The notes beneath the pieces are model-generated. The model had not been told where the DNA came from. It made no database searches and was given only the letters and a program-made list of their open reading frames with translations. 64,000 nt of DNA. Origin: Microvirga tunisiensis. Lineage in GTDB: Bacteria; Pseudomonadota; Alphaproteobacteria; Rhizobiales; Beijerinckiaceae. The stretch is from the NCBI RefSeq assembly GCF_009296175.1, contig NZ_VOSK01000001.1, forward strand, positions 62,001-126,000. The letters run 5' to 3'. Every line of letters begins with the position of its first letter. Position 1 is the stretch's first letter. Made by a program: the position numbers and the translations under genes. Below, piece after piece: positions 53,039 to 61,945 of the stretch.

Positions 53039-53884
53039 ATGACTGTAAAGGCTTTTGGTGCCTACGCCGGAGACAAGTCGCTCGAACCGATGGACATCAA
53101 CCGTCGGTCAGTCGGCCTCCACGATGTCGGCATCCAATTCGCTTTCTGTGGCGTGTGCCACTCTGACATCCATCAGGTTCGTGCCGAATGGGCGGGCACC
53201 CTGTACCCTTGCGTGCCGGGGCACGAGATCGTCGGCCGGGTGTCGGCGGTGGGCGCGCGTGTGACGAGCCACAAGGTCGGCGATCTGGTCGGCGTGGGGT
53301 GCATCGTCGATAGCTGCAAGCGTTGCGACGATTGCAGCGACGGGTTAGAAAACTACTGCGACCACATGGTCGGCACCTACAATGGCCCCACGCCCGATGC
53401 GCCGGGTCATACGCTGGGAGGCTACTCGCAGCAGATCGTTGTGCACGAGCGCTACGTGCCGCGCGTCAGTCACCCTGAAGAGCAACTGGCTGCCGTCGCG
53501 CCGCTGCTGTGCGCTGGGATCACCACCTACTCGCCGCGCGCCACTGGAACGTTGGACCCGGCCACAAGGTGGGCGTCGTCAGCATCGGCGGCCTGGGCCA
53601 CATGGGCATCAAGGTCGCGAACGCGATGGGCGCGCACGCGGTGGCGTTCACCACCTCCGAGTCGAAGCGCGAGGCCGCCAAGGCATTAGGCGCGCATGAG
53701 GCCGTCGTCGCCCGCAACGCGGACGAGATGGCAGCGCACGCCAAGAGCCTCGACTTCATCCTCAACACGGTGGCAGCACCGCATGACCTCGATGCCTTCT
53801 TCGCGCTGCTCAAGCGCCTCCGGCCGCAAGCAAGGCAGATAGAACCCGGGCGCTGGAGAGTAGATAGCGTCCAAACCCGGTGAA
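53039..53884 (+). pseudogene. Zinc-dependent alcohol dehydrogenase, frameshifted and 3' truncated
   Basis: Frame 1 (53039 on) gives CGVCHSDIHQVRAEW, YPCVPGHEIVGRVSAVGARV, the structural-zinc cysteines CKRCDDCSDGLENYC and PLLCAGITTYSP. One base is missing near 53537 (CG where CTG is expected). Frame 2 then continues RHWNVGPGHKVGVVSIGGLG, HMGIKVANAMGAHAVAFTT and DFILNTVAAPHDLDAF. Similarity ends at FALLKR (about 53820), and the last third of the YahK-like cinnamyl-alcohol-dehydrogenase family is gone. It ended the MFS-CMD-cupin operon. Loss may leave an aldehyde or alcohol step incomplete. Confidence 0.88.
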
Positions 53885-54296
53885 GTCGTCTTGAGAAAAA
53901 GGTCGCATCGAAGTGTCCAGATTTTCAGCCACATCGGGATCCGAGCGAGAAGGCGTCCTCTCGATACGTTCGGCCGGTTCAGTAACTGCCTTTGAATGGT
54001 CCGTAGGTGGCCTCAATGAACTGGATTATCCGGCTCGCTGCGGGCTCCTTGGAGCCATGCGGGCGGTGTACGACAAAGAGTCTCTGTCGGCCGGCGGCGC
54101 CTGCTAGCGGTAGGAAGGCAACGATCCTCAATGTGCACTCGTCGAGAGTGTCCGACCTGGAACGGTCAGGATACCTCATCACAACCCTATCCGTTGCTGT
54201 GGACGGATAACGCGACAGCTTCGGGAACAGATGCAACCGCCTCACTGCGCCGGCCTCAAGGCTCACCCTCAAAACTGAAACCGCGGGCCGCGACAC
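53885..54296. other. Region of likely gene debris
   Basis: About 410 bases with no recognised intact gene. A minus frame (53979-54311) contains RPHGSKEPAASRIIQFIEAT, which looks like a regulator C-terminus, but I cannot place it. It lies between two truncated genes, so deletion and rearrangement are likely. Confidence 0.4.
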
Positions 54297-54545
54297 GTGC
54301 CGGTGGGACACGATGATCGAAGTGCTGAGCAGATCCTAATCCAGGGTCTACCCGCAGAGACCCTGCTCTCCCTGTTGGGCAGCCGCTACTGCGAGACGGA
54401 TTGTCTCTCCGACGTCGCCTTGAGCCCCTTTGGACCAACTTCGTTAGGCTGGGCCCATGTGCAGGTGATCTGTGACCACGTGCACGACCATGTCACCTGC
54501 GGCTATGAGCACTCGCGCGCGAGCGGATCGCTACACTTGCCAGGC
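54297..54545 (+). pseudogene. Transglutaminase-family protein fragment
   Basis: GHDDRSAEQILIQGLPAETL, LSLLGSRYCETDCLSDVALS and VQVICDHVHDHVTCGYEHSR match the segment before the catalytic Cys of bacterial transglutaminase-like proteins (family pattern LLGSRYCETDxLSDxAW...VxAICDFVHxHxxFGYEHARATRTA). The N-terminal domain, the Cys and the His/Asp of the triad are absent. It is a relic of a deletion. Whether it once belonged to this cluster is unclear. Confidence 0.75.
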
Positions 54546-54616
54546 AGCCCCGTCATCTCTCTCAAAATTAAGATGAGGACTGATTATTGGTCAGTCTATG
54601 AATACTGCACGCCCTT

Positions 54617-54631
54617 ATGAATAGTATTCAT
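54617..54631. promoter_or_regulatory. LysR-type box 1 upstream of the P460 gene
   Basis: ATGA-ATAGTAT-TCAT, a perfect 15-base palindrome apart from its centre. It lies 69 bases before the second box at 54686 and could be an upstream activator site for cooperative binding. Confidence 0.65.
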
Positions 54632-54685
54632 AAATCCCTCGGCATCTTCGACCCGAACGATGATTCAATGTCACTTCGCGGATTG

Positions 54686-54728
54686 ATGAATACCGCTCAT
54701 GACAACATGCGATTTCTGCCGTCTAGTT
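54686..54728 (+). promoter_or_regulatory. LysR-type box 2 and -10 upstream of the P460 gene
   Basis: ATGA-ATACCGC-TCAT (54686-54700), then after 22 bases CTAGTT (54723-54728). The linker GACAACATGC is nearly the same as GACGGCATGC after the box at 56256. The P460 start codon is about 190 bases further. Confidence 0.7.
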
Positions 54729-54919
54729 ACGGATCGAAGCATCGGCTATCTGTGCCGAACGATCGATCCGGCGTCTGACGGGCAGCATTGACGCGCCCTG
54801 ACTGCTTTTCGCCGAAAGGCGAGCTGCATGCGCCGGCCTATCGGAAAGCGAAGCAACTTCGGGAGAGCCGCGTAACCGCACTTGCGTGCCTCACAAGCGG
54901 CAAAAAATGGATGCAAGCG

Positions 54920-55396
54920 ATGAACAGAAAAGGTTGGAGCTTCGGGTTAGCTTCGATTCTCGGTGCAGCGGCGCTCATCGGCGGATATCTCATGCTGCCT
55001 GAGGGCGTCGGGCCTGCGCCGGCCTTTGCTCAGGTGGGTACGGTCACCTTCCCGGAGCTTGAGAAGCTCGTACACTACACGACGGTACGGCGCGGCGTGA
55101 CGCGCGAGCACATGCTCACCAATCAAGCCGCCCTCGACGCCATCCAGGCCGGGCAGCCGGTTCCGACCGGAACCCATGTCGTTCTGGTCGACTACCAAAG
55201 CGACGTCCTGGCCCGTTACTTAGTGGCCGAGAAAACAGGAAATAACCCGGACGACTGGGCGTATCAGGCGTTCACGCCGGAGCGGTCGATCAAGACCGAC
55301 GATGAAAGCCCGGCGCGTTGCTACTCCTGTCACCAGTCCCGCCAGGATCGGCAATACATGTTCACCTTCAGCGATGCACGCAGTTTCCAGGACTAA
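54920..55396 (+). CDS. Cytochrome P460-family haem protein
   Basis: About 158 residues from the ATG at 54920; a longer frame runs back to 54788. A signal anchor (FGLASILGAAALIGGYLMLP) targets it to the periplasm. The haem motif is CYSCH (Cys134, Cys137, His138) in PARCYSCHQSRQDRQYMFTF, and TVTFPELEKLVHYTTVRRG matches the P460 fold. The best known members oxidise hydroxylamine or handle nitric oxide, but many have no proven role. The gene is followed 34 bases later by the DUF4405 gene, a probable membrane electron partner. Two LysR-type boxes lie upstream. Confidence 0.88.
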   Translation: MNRKGWSFGLASILGAAALIGGYLMLPEGVGPAPAFAQVGTVTFPELEKLVHYTTVRRGVTREHMLTNQAALDAIQAGQPVPTGTHVVLVDYQSDVLARYLVAEKTGNNPDDWAYQAFTPERSIKTDDESPARCYSCHQSRQDRQYMFTFSDARSFQD

Positions 55397-55430
55397 CTCC
55401 TGAACATCTATCGACAAGGAGTGCGTCATC

Positions 55431-56168
55431 GTGAAGTCTCCCCTTATCGACCGCCTTTTGTTGCCCGGCATGATGGCGATCTTCCTTCTGCTCTCGCTGG
55501 CCTACTGGTGGCTCGAAAACGTGCCGCACGAGATATTCGGGACGGCGATGTTCGCGTTTCTGGCGTGGCACATCGTGGTGAACCGGCTCTGGTTCAAAAA
55601 TCTCTTCAGGGGCCGTTATGACGGGCGCCGTACTTTAGTCCTCGCCCTTAATCTGCTGCTGCTCGTCAACATGGTTATCCTGCTGATCACCAGCATCGTA
55701 ATCTCGAAATTGCTCTTCAGCGCGCTCCCGATCCCCGACAGCATCTATCTGCGGGAAGTCCATTGGTTCTCGGCCTATTGGGTGATGATGATCGTCGGCA
55801 TCCATCTCGGCCTGCACTGGGTACGCGTGATGACATTAAGCCGTTCAATTCTGGGACTGTCAGCTAACAGCGCGAGCAGGACAATGGTCCTTCGCGTCAT
55901 CGCCGTTCTTCTCGCCGGTCTGGGCGCATGGAGTTTTTCAGTGCTCGGTGTCTGGACCAAGCTCATCTTCACCTATAGCCTCGATGTCTGGAACTTCAAA
56001 ACCTCAGTCACGCCGTTTTTCGGCCATTGGGCCAGCATCGTCGCCCTTCCGGCAATCCTCACCCACTATTCGATGACCTTGTGGCGCAACCGCAAGCGAC
56101 ATCGTTCTGATGATCGCCTCCGCAATCCCCAAGGAGAAGAAGTGCAAGAGGGCGTTGCACAGGTGTAA
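55431..56168 (+). CDS. DUF4405 membrane protein, cytochrome-b-like
   Basis: A 245-residue protein with about five membrane spans (LLLPGMMAIFLLLSLAYWWL, MVILLITSIVISKLLFSALP, WFSAYWVMMIVGIHLGLHWV, VLRVIAVLLAGLGAWSFSVL, SIVALPAILTHYSMTLW). Conserved His residues in HEIFGTAMFAFLAWHIVVNR, REVHWFSAYW, GIHLGLHW and LTHYS suit haem b ligation. It is likely a membrane electron carrier for the upstream P460 protein. A frameshifted second copy is at 43270-44023. The C-terminal tail is polar and cytosolic or periplasmic. Confidence 0.88.
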   Translation: MKSPLIDRLLLPGMMAIFLLLSLAYWWLENVPHEIFGTAMFAFLAWHIVVNRLWFKNLFRGRYDGRRTLVLALNLLLLVNMVILLITSIVISKLLFSALPIPDSIYLREVHWFSAYWVMMIVGIHLGLHWVRVMTLSRSILGLSANSASRTMVLRVIAVLLAGLGAWSFSVLGVWTKLIFTYSLDVWNFKTSVTPFFGHWASIVALPAILTHYSMTLWRNRKRHRSDDRLRNPQGEEVQEGVAQV

Positions 56169-56504
56169 GGGCGGTCCGGTCTGGTCTCGATCCGGGTGGC
56201 GACACTTGCGAGAGACCAGAACCGTGCATCGGGCTATGCGCGATCAGCAGAATTCATGAATCTAGTTCATGACGGCATGCAGGTTATACCGACTAGTTGC
56301 GGAGCCACGCCTTGACTATGTTCTAGAGCACAGGATCGATCCCGTAACTGATGGGCGAAAGTCCTCCGCGCCTTCGCTCTGTCACGAAAGGGCGGAGTTT
56401 CAAGACGCCGGATACGTGCGCTCAAATTCATGAAGCGCCTCCGGTGGTCAGACCGCTCGGCGGACACTTGCGTCCAGCACCGTAAGCCTGGAAGTGGAAC
56501 GGAA
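56169..56504. other. Intergenic region before MFS copy 2
   Basis: About 340 bases with no gene. It holds the LysR-type box and -10 at 56256-56298. Confidence 0.5.
56256..56298 (+). promoter_or_regulatory. LysR-type box and -10 upstream of MFS copy 2
   Basis: ATGA-ATCTAGT-TCAT (56256-56270) with CTAGTT after 22 bases (56293-56298). The downstream context (GACGGCATGC, then ACCGACTAGTTGCGG) repeats that at 54686. The MFS start codon is 207 bases beyond. Confidence 0.7.
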
Positions 56505-57701
56505 ATGTTGAACCACCCTGCTGCCCCAACGAGGGACATCGCGGATCGGCCCGCCCATTGGGGTGGGGTTCTCGCGATGTCGCTCTGCGTGTTCGCGCTC
56601 GTCGCCTCTGAATTCATGCCGGTCAGCCTGCTGACGCCCATTGCCTCCGAACTTGAGGTGAGCGAGGGGCAGGCCGGACAGACCATCGCCATCTCCGGGG
56701 CGTCCGCCGTCATGACGAGCCTGTTCATCTCGTCCATTGCCGGAGGCCTTGACCGGAAGTTGCTGCTGCTGGTGCTGACCGGGGCGATGGCGGTGTCGGG
56801 GACTATCGTGGCCATTGCGCCGAACTATCTGATCTTCATGATCGGACGGGCGCTGATTGGCGTTGCCATCGGCGGCTTCTGGTCCATGTCGGCGGCGACC
56901 GCGATGCGGCTGGTGCCGGAACGGCACGTCCCGCGCGCGCTCGCGGTCTTCAATGGCGGCAACGCGTTGGCGACGGTGGTCGCGCCGCCACTTGGAGCTT
57001 TCCTGGGGTCGATCATCGGCTGGCGCGGCGCCTTCTTCTGCGTTGTTCCGGCCGCCGTGATCGTATTCTTCTGGCAGATGGCCAGCCTACCATCAATGAA
57101 GGCGGAACAGCAACCGGGGTCCGGCCATGTCTTCAAGCTGCTGAAGCGGCCGTTGGTCGCGCTCGGCATGGTGTCGGTTGCACTCTTCTTCATGGGGCAG
57201 TTCGCACTCTTCACCTATGTGCGCCCCTTCCTTGAAACCGTGACGATGGTCGATGTCTCGACGCTCTCCCTCATCCTGCTCGGAATCGGCATTGCCGGCG
57301 TTGGCGGCACCAGCCTCATCGGCGCTTTCCTCAAAAACGGACTTTATCGCACCCTGACCATCATCTCGGCGACGATGGCGGTAATCGCGGCGGTCCTTGT
57401 CACTTTCGGATACAGTCTCCCAGTCACGGCGAGTTCACTGGGAATTTGGGGGCTGATCGGCACTGCGGCGCCTGTCGGCTGGTGGACATGGCTTGCGCGC
57501 TCGCTGCCGCAAGATGCCGAAGCCGGCGGCGGGCTCATGGTGGCGGTCATCCAGCTTGCGATTACCGTGGGGGCGATCGTCGGGGGCATGCTGCTCGACC
57601 TTAGTGGCTATCAAATGACCTTTGCTGCCAGCGCTGTTCTGTTGCTGATCGCTGCTTTCACGACCCTCCTCACATCTCGCCAGAGTGGGCCTTCAGTCTA
57701 A
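56505..57701 (+). CDS. MFS exporter (DHA1), copy 2
   Basis: About 398 residues from the ATG at 56505; an upstream frame from 56430 lacks support. Twelve spans. ASEFMPVSLLTPIASELEVS, IGRALIGVAIGGFWSMSAAT, RLVPERHVPRALAVFNGGNA and PVGWWTWLARSLPQDAEAGG align with MFS copy 1 nearly residue for residue. A drug or sugar exporter using the proton gradient. A LysR-type box lies upstream. The two copies, with the same box, probably respond to the same signal. Confidence 0.93.
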   Translation: MLNHPAAPTRDIADRPAHWGGVLAMSLCVFALVASEFMPVSLLTPIASELEVSEGQAGQTIAISGASAVMTSLFISSIAGGLDRKLLLLVLTGAMAVSGTIVAIAPNYLIFMIGRALIGVAIGGFWSMSAATAMRLVPERHVPRALAVFNGGNALATVVAPPLGAFLGSIIGWRGAFFCVVPAAVIVFFWQMASLPSMKAEQQPGSGHVFKLLKRPLVALGMVSVALFFMGQFALFTYVRPFLETVTMVDVSTLSLILLGIGIAGVGGTSLIGAFLKNGLYRTLTIISATMAVIAAVLVTFGYSLPVTASSLGIWGLIGTAAPVGWWTWLARSLPQDAEAGGGLMVAVIQLAITVGAIVGGMLLDLSGYQMTFAASAVLLLIAAFTTLLTSRQSGPSV

Positions 57702-57958
57702 ATTTGCAGAAACTGAAGTCCGAGCGGCTGTGGTTTGCTTAGTCTTGGACGCAGTGTGTCGTTCTGTGCTGTTGCCGGGGAGCGATCGCTAGAACCAAAC
57801 CGAATTCAGCCTTGAGCTGTAGTGAGACTTAGAACAATCTGTTAGCTCCCGCAAACGGGCCACTCTCAAACGTAAGATTCATCTTCGTCGCTAAACAGCG
57901 CATAGCGGTTGCAAACCGGATACTTATCTTGCGGGTATGCTGCCAACGGCCAATGCAA

Positions 57959-59293
57959 ATGCTGAAATCTATGATGAAACCTCACACCATCATCAACACT
58001 GTCCAGATGTCGTCCAGTGGCGAAAGAGCGCTAGCAGATGCACAGCGGAAAGGCTTTCGCTTGGCTATCGTCGGGAGGACAATTGCAGTTGGCGCTTTAG
58101 CTTTTGTCTTTCTCGCCGGTTACCATTTTCCATTCAATGTTGCAATCTGGCTTCTCACTTTGGCTTTGGCGTTAAGCGGTTTGATGGCATTGAAGACCGC
58201 CGGTACAAGGCTGGAAAATATGGTGCGCTATGTATTCTTCTTGCTGGATGCCGCTCTCGTCTCTGCAATAATTGCCTTCGCTCCTTTGAGCGGCGGGGAT
58301 GATATACCGCAGAACCTGACATTCTTCACAAGCAGAACTCAGTTTTACTATGTCGTAATCACAGCATCGATTCTCACCCTGTCGCCGGGCCTCGTGCTAT
58401 GGACAGGTGGATGTTGTGTGGCTGGCCTTGCCCTCTCCACGATCTGGATCGCGGCTGGCATGGAGAGCATTCTGAATTTTGCTGACCTGCCCATCGCACC
58501 GTCTCGCGAAGACTTATATCGCATTGTCCTTAATCCAGATTTCTTAGGCACTGAGTCTCGCATCGAGGAAATGCTGATTCTTTCAGCAGTGACGGGCATC
58601 GCGGCGATTGCAGTCCGCGGTGCTCGGCTCGTGGTACTTGCCAGAATCTCTGCAGAAGAAAAGCGCAGGCACACGCAACGACTTTTTGGCAAGTACCTGC
58701 CCGCTGCTGTAATTCCTGACCTCAAAAGCGACGGGCATTTGAGTCCGCAAATGCGGGAAGCGACCCTTTTGTACGCTGACGTTGAAGGATTCACGTCCAT
58801 TTCAGAGAAGCTGCAGCCAGAAGAGATTATTCACCTCCTGAACGAGCTATTCACTATGGTGAGCGAGAAAATAACAATGCGAGGCGGGTTGGTAGTTAGC
58901 TATTTCGGTGATGCGGTAATCGCAGCATTCAACTCACCCCTGCCCCTCGAAAAACACGAATTTAGCGCAGTTATGGCTGCGAGGGATATCCTCAAGACGC
59001 TGGAAAGTTCGGAATTTCGTAGCCACCGTCTGCGTCTGCGCATCGGAATAGCCACCGGTCTAGTCGCCGTAGGGACGGTCGGGAGTGAGGAGCGGTTATC
59101 CTTTACTCATTACGGCGACACCGTGAACCTCTCCCAGCGACTGGAAGCCTTAAACAGGGAAACAGGAACAGATTGTCTGATGTGCGGCGCGACCTACACT
59201 GCCGTTCAGCACGAAATAGAGGGCATTCGCTCTCTGGGGTTTCATTCACTTCGCAACAAGCAGCGCGGGGTCGAGGTCTATGCGCTTGAGTGA
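57959..59293 (+). CDS. Membrane-bound class III adenylate/guanylate cyclase
   Basis: About 444 residues from the ATG at 57959; nearby in-frame ATGs (57953, 57971, 57974) are equally possible, as none has a clear ribosome site. Six membrane spans occupy roughly residues 30-240 (for example LAFVFLAGYHFPFNVAIWLL, YVFFLLDAALVSAIIAF, LILSAVTGIAAIAVRGARLV). The catalytic domain follows: ATLLYADVEGFTSISEKL (metal Asp), GGLVVSYFGDAVIAAFNS (second Asp), RIGIATGLVAVGTVG and YGDTVNLSQRLEALNRETG. It makes cyclic AMP or GMP in response to a membrane signal. It is the intact relative of the split gene at 28600-32398. Confidence 0.92.
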   Translation: MLKSMMKPHTIINTVQMSSSGERALADAQRKGFRLAIVGRTIAVGALAFVFLAGYHFPFNVAIWLLTLALALSGLMALKTAGTRLENMVRYVFFLLDAALVSAIIAFAPLSGGDDIPQNLTFFTSRTQFYYVVITASILTLSPGLVLWTGGCCVAGLALSTIWIAAGMESILNFADLPIAPSREDLYRIVLNPDFLGTESRIEEMLILSAVTGIAAIAVRGARLVVLARISAEEKRRHTQRLFGKYLPAAVIPDLKSDGHLSPQMREATLLYADVEGFTSISEKLQPEEIIHLLNELFTMVSEKITMRGGLVVSYFGDAVIAAFNSPLPLEKHEFSAVMAARDILKTLESSEFRSHRLRLRIGIATGLVAVGTVGSEERLSFTHYGDTVNLSQRLEALNRETGTDCLMCGATYTAVQHEIEGIRSLGFHSLRNKQRGVEVYALE

Positions 59294-59755
59294 AGGCACA
59301 CAGATACTTACACGCTTGACGGCAACCCGTCTACGGAACGGGTAGGCACCATAGGCATTACTGCGGACCGCCGGAATACCCGGGCCGGATATCGTTTCTT
59401 ACGCGAGGCTCTGGGGACGACGTGCACTTATCCTCCTTCCTCCATCGTCCTCACGACACCCTACCGCGCCAAGCACCCCAAAGCCCGCTTAACAATCCAG
59501 TCTCAGACTTAGACAGCGGTGCTCGAGATGTTGGACAATCTCAGGATCGATGCAGGACTTATGTGTTTCGACAACGAACCGCTTGGTCAGGTGCGCTTCG
59601 TACGTGACATAGTTGATCGTTCGCATTCTCAATTCTTGCTGAGCTTTTTTCGTGAGTGGGTCTCTAGACTTCGCCGACGATCGAGGAAGCGCCCGATTTC
59701 CCTTCACAGGTGCCTAAGCTTGAGAAATTCCACAATTCGACGACGCTGCTGCGGA
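59294..59755. other. Intergenic region with no recognised gene
   Basis: About 460 bases between convergent genes. Short frames on both strands (59422-59607, 59489-59707) have no recognisable domain. Confidence 0.4.
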
Positions 59756-59783
59756 AGGAGGGCGGGACCCATCCCGCCCTCCT
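59756..59783 (-). terminator. Perfect 12-bp hairpin after the alpha/beta hydrolase gene
   Basis: AGGAGGGCGGGA, loop CCCA, then its exact complement. It lies ten bases past the minus-strand stop at 59793. Probable terminator for that gene and possibly for convergent transcripts. Confidence 0.7.
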
Positions 59784-59792
59784 CGGTACGAA

Positions 59793-60755
59793 CTATTTGA
59801 GATGTTCGTTGAAGAACTCAGAGATCCGGGTGAAAGGAATCTTGTCCATGCGATCATATAGGTCGACGTGGTTGGCGTCCTTTATAATCATAAGTTCCTT
59901 GGGATCAGCCGCGGCCTCGTGAGCATCCTCGCTGAAGTAACGTGAGTGCGCGTTGTCACCCGCGATTAGCAAGATTGGCCGTGGTGAAATCTCCGCAATG
60001 TAGGTCAGAAGCGGCATGTTCATGAAGGACAATGGACTAGTTACCGCCCAGCCCGTGGTCGAATTCACCGAGCGCTCGTGGAAGCCGCGAGGCGTCTTGT
60101 AGTAGTCGAAGTACATTCTGGTGACAGGATCATCGACGCCGTCCAAGGTTTCAGGCAATCCTCCTGCCAGCGCAGGAGCCTCGCCTTCGGCGTCAGCCCA
60201 ACGCTGCTGACTCAGCTTTTCCAGCATCTGCGCGCGCTGCTCGGCCGTAAAGCCATCGTAATAACCCCGCGCCATCACGCGGGACATATCATACATGCTG
60301 GTAGTCGCGACAGCTCTGATACGCTTGTCTGCGGCGGCGGCATTCAATGCCATGCCCGCAAAGCCGCAAATGCCGACGATTCCGATACGGTTACGATCAA
60401 CGGCAGCGTGCCTACCGAGATAGTCAACAGCGGCGCTAAAATCCTCAGTATTGATGTCAGGAGACGCCGTTTTGCGTGGCTCGCCACCGCTTTCCCCCGT
60501 GTAGGACGGATCGAATGCGAGCGTGACATAGCCATGTTCCGCCATAGTCTGAGCGTACAGGCCGGAGGACTGTTCTTTCACAGCGCCAAACGGACCGCTT
60601 ACGGCGAGCGCCGCCAACTTCTGGTTGCCACGAGCTTTGGGTAGATACAAGTCGGCCGCAAGCGTGATGCCATAACGATTCTCGAATGCCACCTTCTGGT
60701 GATCGACCTTGTCGCTGCGCGGGAACGTCTTGTCCCACTCCTGGATAAATTGCAT
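59793..60755 (-). CDS. Alpha/beta hydrolase with Cys nucleophile (YcjY/dienelactone-hydrolase-like), copy 1
   Basis: A 320-residue hydrolase read from the ATG at 60755 (GGAG nine bases upstream). The nucleophile elbow is GICGFAG with Cys130. The acid and base are likely Asp in ILLIAGDNAHSRYFSED and His in KDANHVDLYDRMDK. The N-terminus EWDKTFPRSDKV aligns with residues 56-67 of the Tat-exported copy at 62071. Just upstream, in another frame, is a Tat-like leader (60756-60904). So the present protein may be cytosolic, cut off from an ancestral signal by an indel. A similar exported paralogue and a decayed one follow. Confidence 0.82.
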   Translation of the reverse strand: MQFIQEWDKTFPRSDKVDHQKVAFENRYGITLAADLYLPKARGNQKLAALAVSGPFGAVKEQSSGLYAQTMAEHGYVTLAFDPSYTGESGGEPRKTASPDINTEDFSAAVDYLGRHAAVDRNRIGIVGICGFAGMALNAAAADKRIRAVATTSMYDMSRVMARGYYDGFTAEQRAQMLEKLSQQRWADAEGEAPALAGGLPETLDGVDDPVTRMYFDYYKTPRGFHERSVNSTTGWAVTSPLSFMNMPLLTYIAEISPRPILLIAGDNAHSRYFSEDAHEAAADPKELMIIKDANHVDLYDRMDKIPFTRISEFFNEHLK

Positions 60756-60904
60756 GGTATTTTCTCCGAACGCGGTGATTGCGCAATAATGGCCTGGACG
60801 CTCATCAGGATTGATGTAGTTGCAATGGGAGAGCCTTGGATGAGTGTCCTGCGCAATGGCCCGTTTGTCAGTGCAAGGGCGTCAGCATGCGGTTTGTTGC
60901 CCAT
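60756..60904 (-). pseudogene. Orphaned Tat-like leader of alpha/beta hydrolase copy 1
   Basis: From the ATG at 60904 (AAGGAGGG five bases upstream) the frame reads GPLRRTLIQGSPIATTSILM then SVQAIIAQS, resembling the leader RRNLLKMTGTGMAALSV...AVAQS of the copy at 62071. It runs on out of frame past the hydrolase start. An indel near 60760 would fuse it to EWDKTF. This shows the gene was exported, or that the assembly has an error here. Confidence 0.6.
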
Positions 60905-60965
60905 CGGACCCTCCTTGAATTTCTCTGATCAAAGCAGGGCTAAAATATCTCCAAACCTGTGAGCA

Positions 60966-61008
60966 GATTAGATCAGTTATTTGAGTTGCAGTTATGAACT
61001 GGAGTCAT
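60966..61008 (-). promoter_or_regulatory. LysR-type box and -10 upstream of hydrolase copy 1
   Basis: Read on the minus strand: ATGA-CTCCAGT-TCAT (61008-60994), then after 22 bases CTAATC (60971-60966). The linker AACTGCAACTCAAATAAC resembles AACGACATGCAAAACAAA at 61961. It points toward the leader start at 60904. Confidence 0.7.
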
Positions 61009-61732
61009 CAATCCGCCGGAGCGGTGGCCGATTTGGGTCTTCTGGACGTTGTTGACCGTAACCGTATTGATGTGCCGGGCGTTTGCGGCAATGGCGGCCT
61101 GAACCTGAGCGCCACTGCCGCCGACAACCGCATCAAGGCTGTTGCAAGCTCCATGATGTACGATATGGCTCGACTGTGGGTCACAGGCTTCCAGGACGGC
61201 TACACGCCGGAACAACGTTCCAAAGCCTTGAAGAATACGAGGCTTCGGCGCTGAGAAGACGCGGAAAACGGCACTCGCCTGCGTCAGCCACAACGTCGTA
61301 TTCGATGAAACCAGCAATCTCACCTGCACAGTGGTCATCAACCTGGAGACGCTGCCTGAAAACGCAGACCCGATTCCGGTAGAGTTTATAGGTTTACTGT
61401 GCAAGACAAAGCTTCCGTCCGCGCTCTGTGAACTCCACGGCACTCTGTCGATCACGACGCCGATGGCGTTCATGACCTTCCCGCAGTTCACCTACATCAA
61501 GGAAATTACGCCACGCCCAGTGTTAATTATCGCCGGCGAGACGGCACATTTGCGCAACTTTGCCGAAACCGCTTACCAGGACCCGGCCCAGCTCAAGGAC
61601 CTGGTCGATGTGATGGGTGCCGACCACGTCGATCTGTATGACAAGCAGAACGGCAAGAGCTCGTTCGACAAGCTAAAAGCGCTTTTCAAGAAGAATTCTG
61701 AATCAGGAGAAACGTTCAGCTTGACGATTTCA
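61009..61732 (+). pseudogene. Alpha/beta hydrolase copy 2, decayed
   Basis: Frame A (to 61254) gives VDRNRIDVPGVCGNGGLNLS, AADNRIKAVASSMMYDMARL and DGYTPEQRSKALKN. Frame B (61331 on) gives LSITTPMAFMTFPQFTYIKE, ITPRPVLIIAGETAHLRNFA, ADHVDLYDKQNGKSSFDKLK. All match copies 1 and 3 in order. The N-terminal 150 residues are missing, there is at least one frameshift near 61245-61330, and the elbow has GVCGNGG. It is nonfunctional. Its lost 5' end sits over the box that serves copy 1. Confidence 0.85.
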
Positions 61733-61945
61733 CGTCCGGCCTTGCGGGGAAATACTGAAGCAAATCGGGATGGATGATTACAGGGATGTGATCATAGTAT
61801 CCGGTTCGTGGGAACGAGTCCGAGTCCGGATTATTTCGCTAAGGCATAGATAGGCGATGGGCTCAGCGGCGACTGGCGCGGCAAGGCTGCATGTGGTTAT
61901 GAGCCCTGAAACAATCGGAGCGATCTGCCCCGACGCGCACCGTTT

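Noticed and set aside
53979-54311. 110-codon minus frame possibly a LysR end
   Set aside because: Only a short stretch is suggestive; not enough to call.
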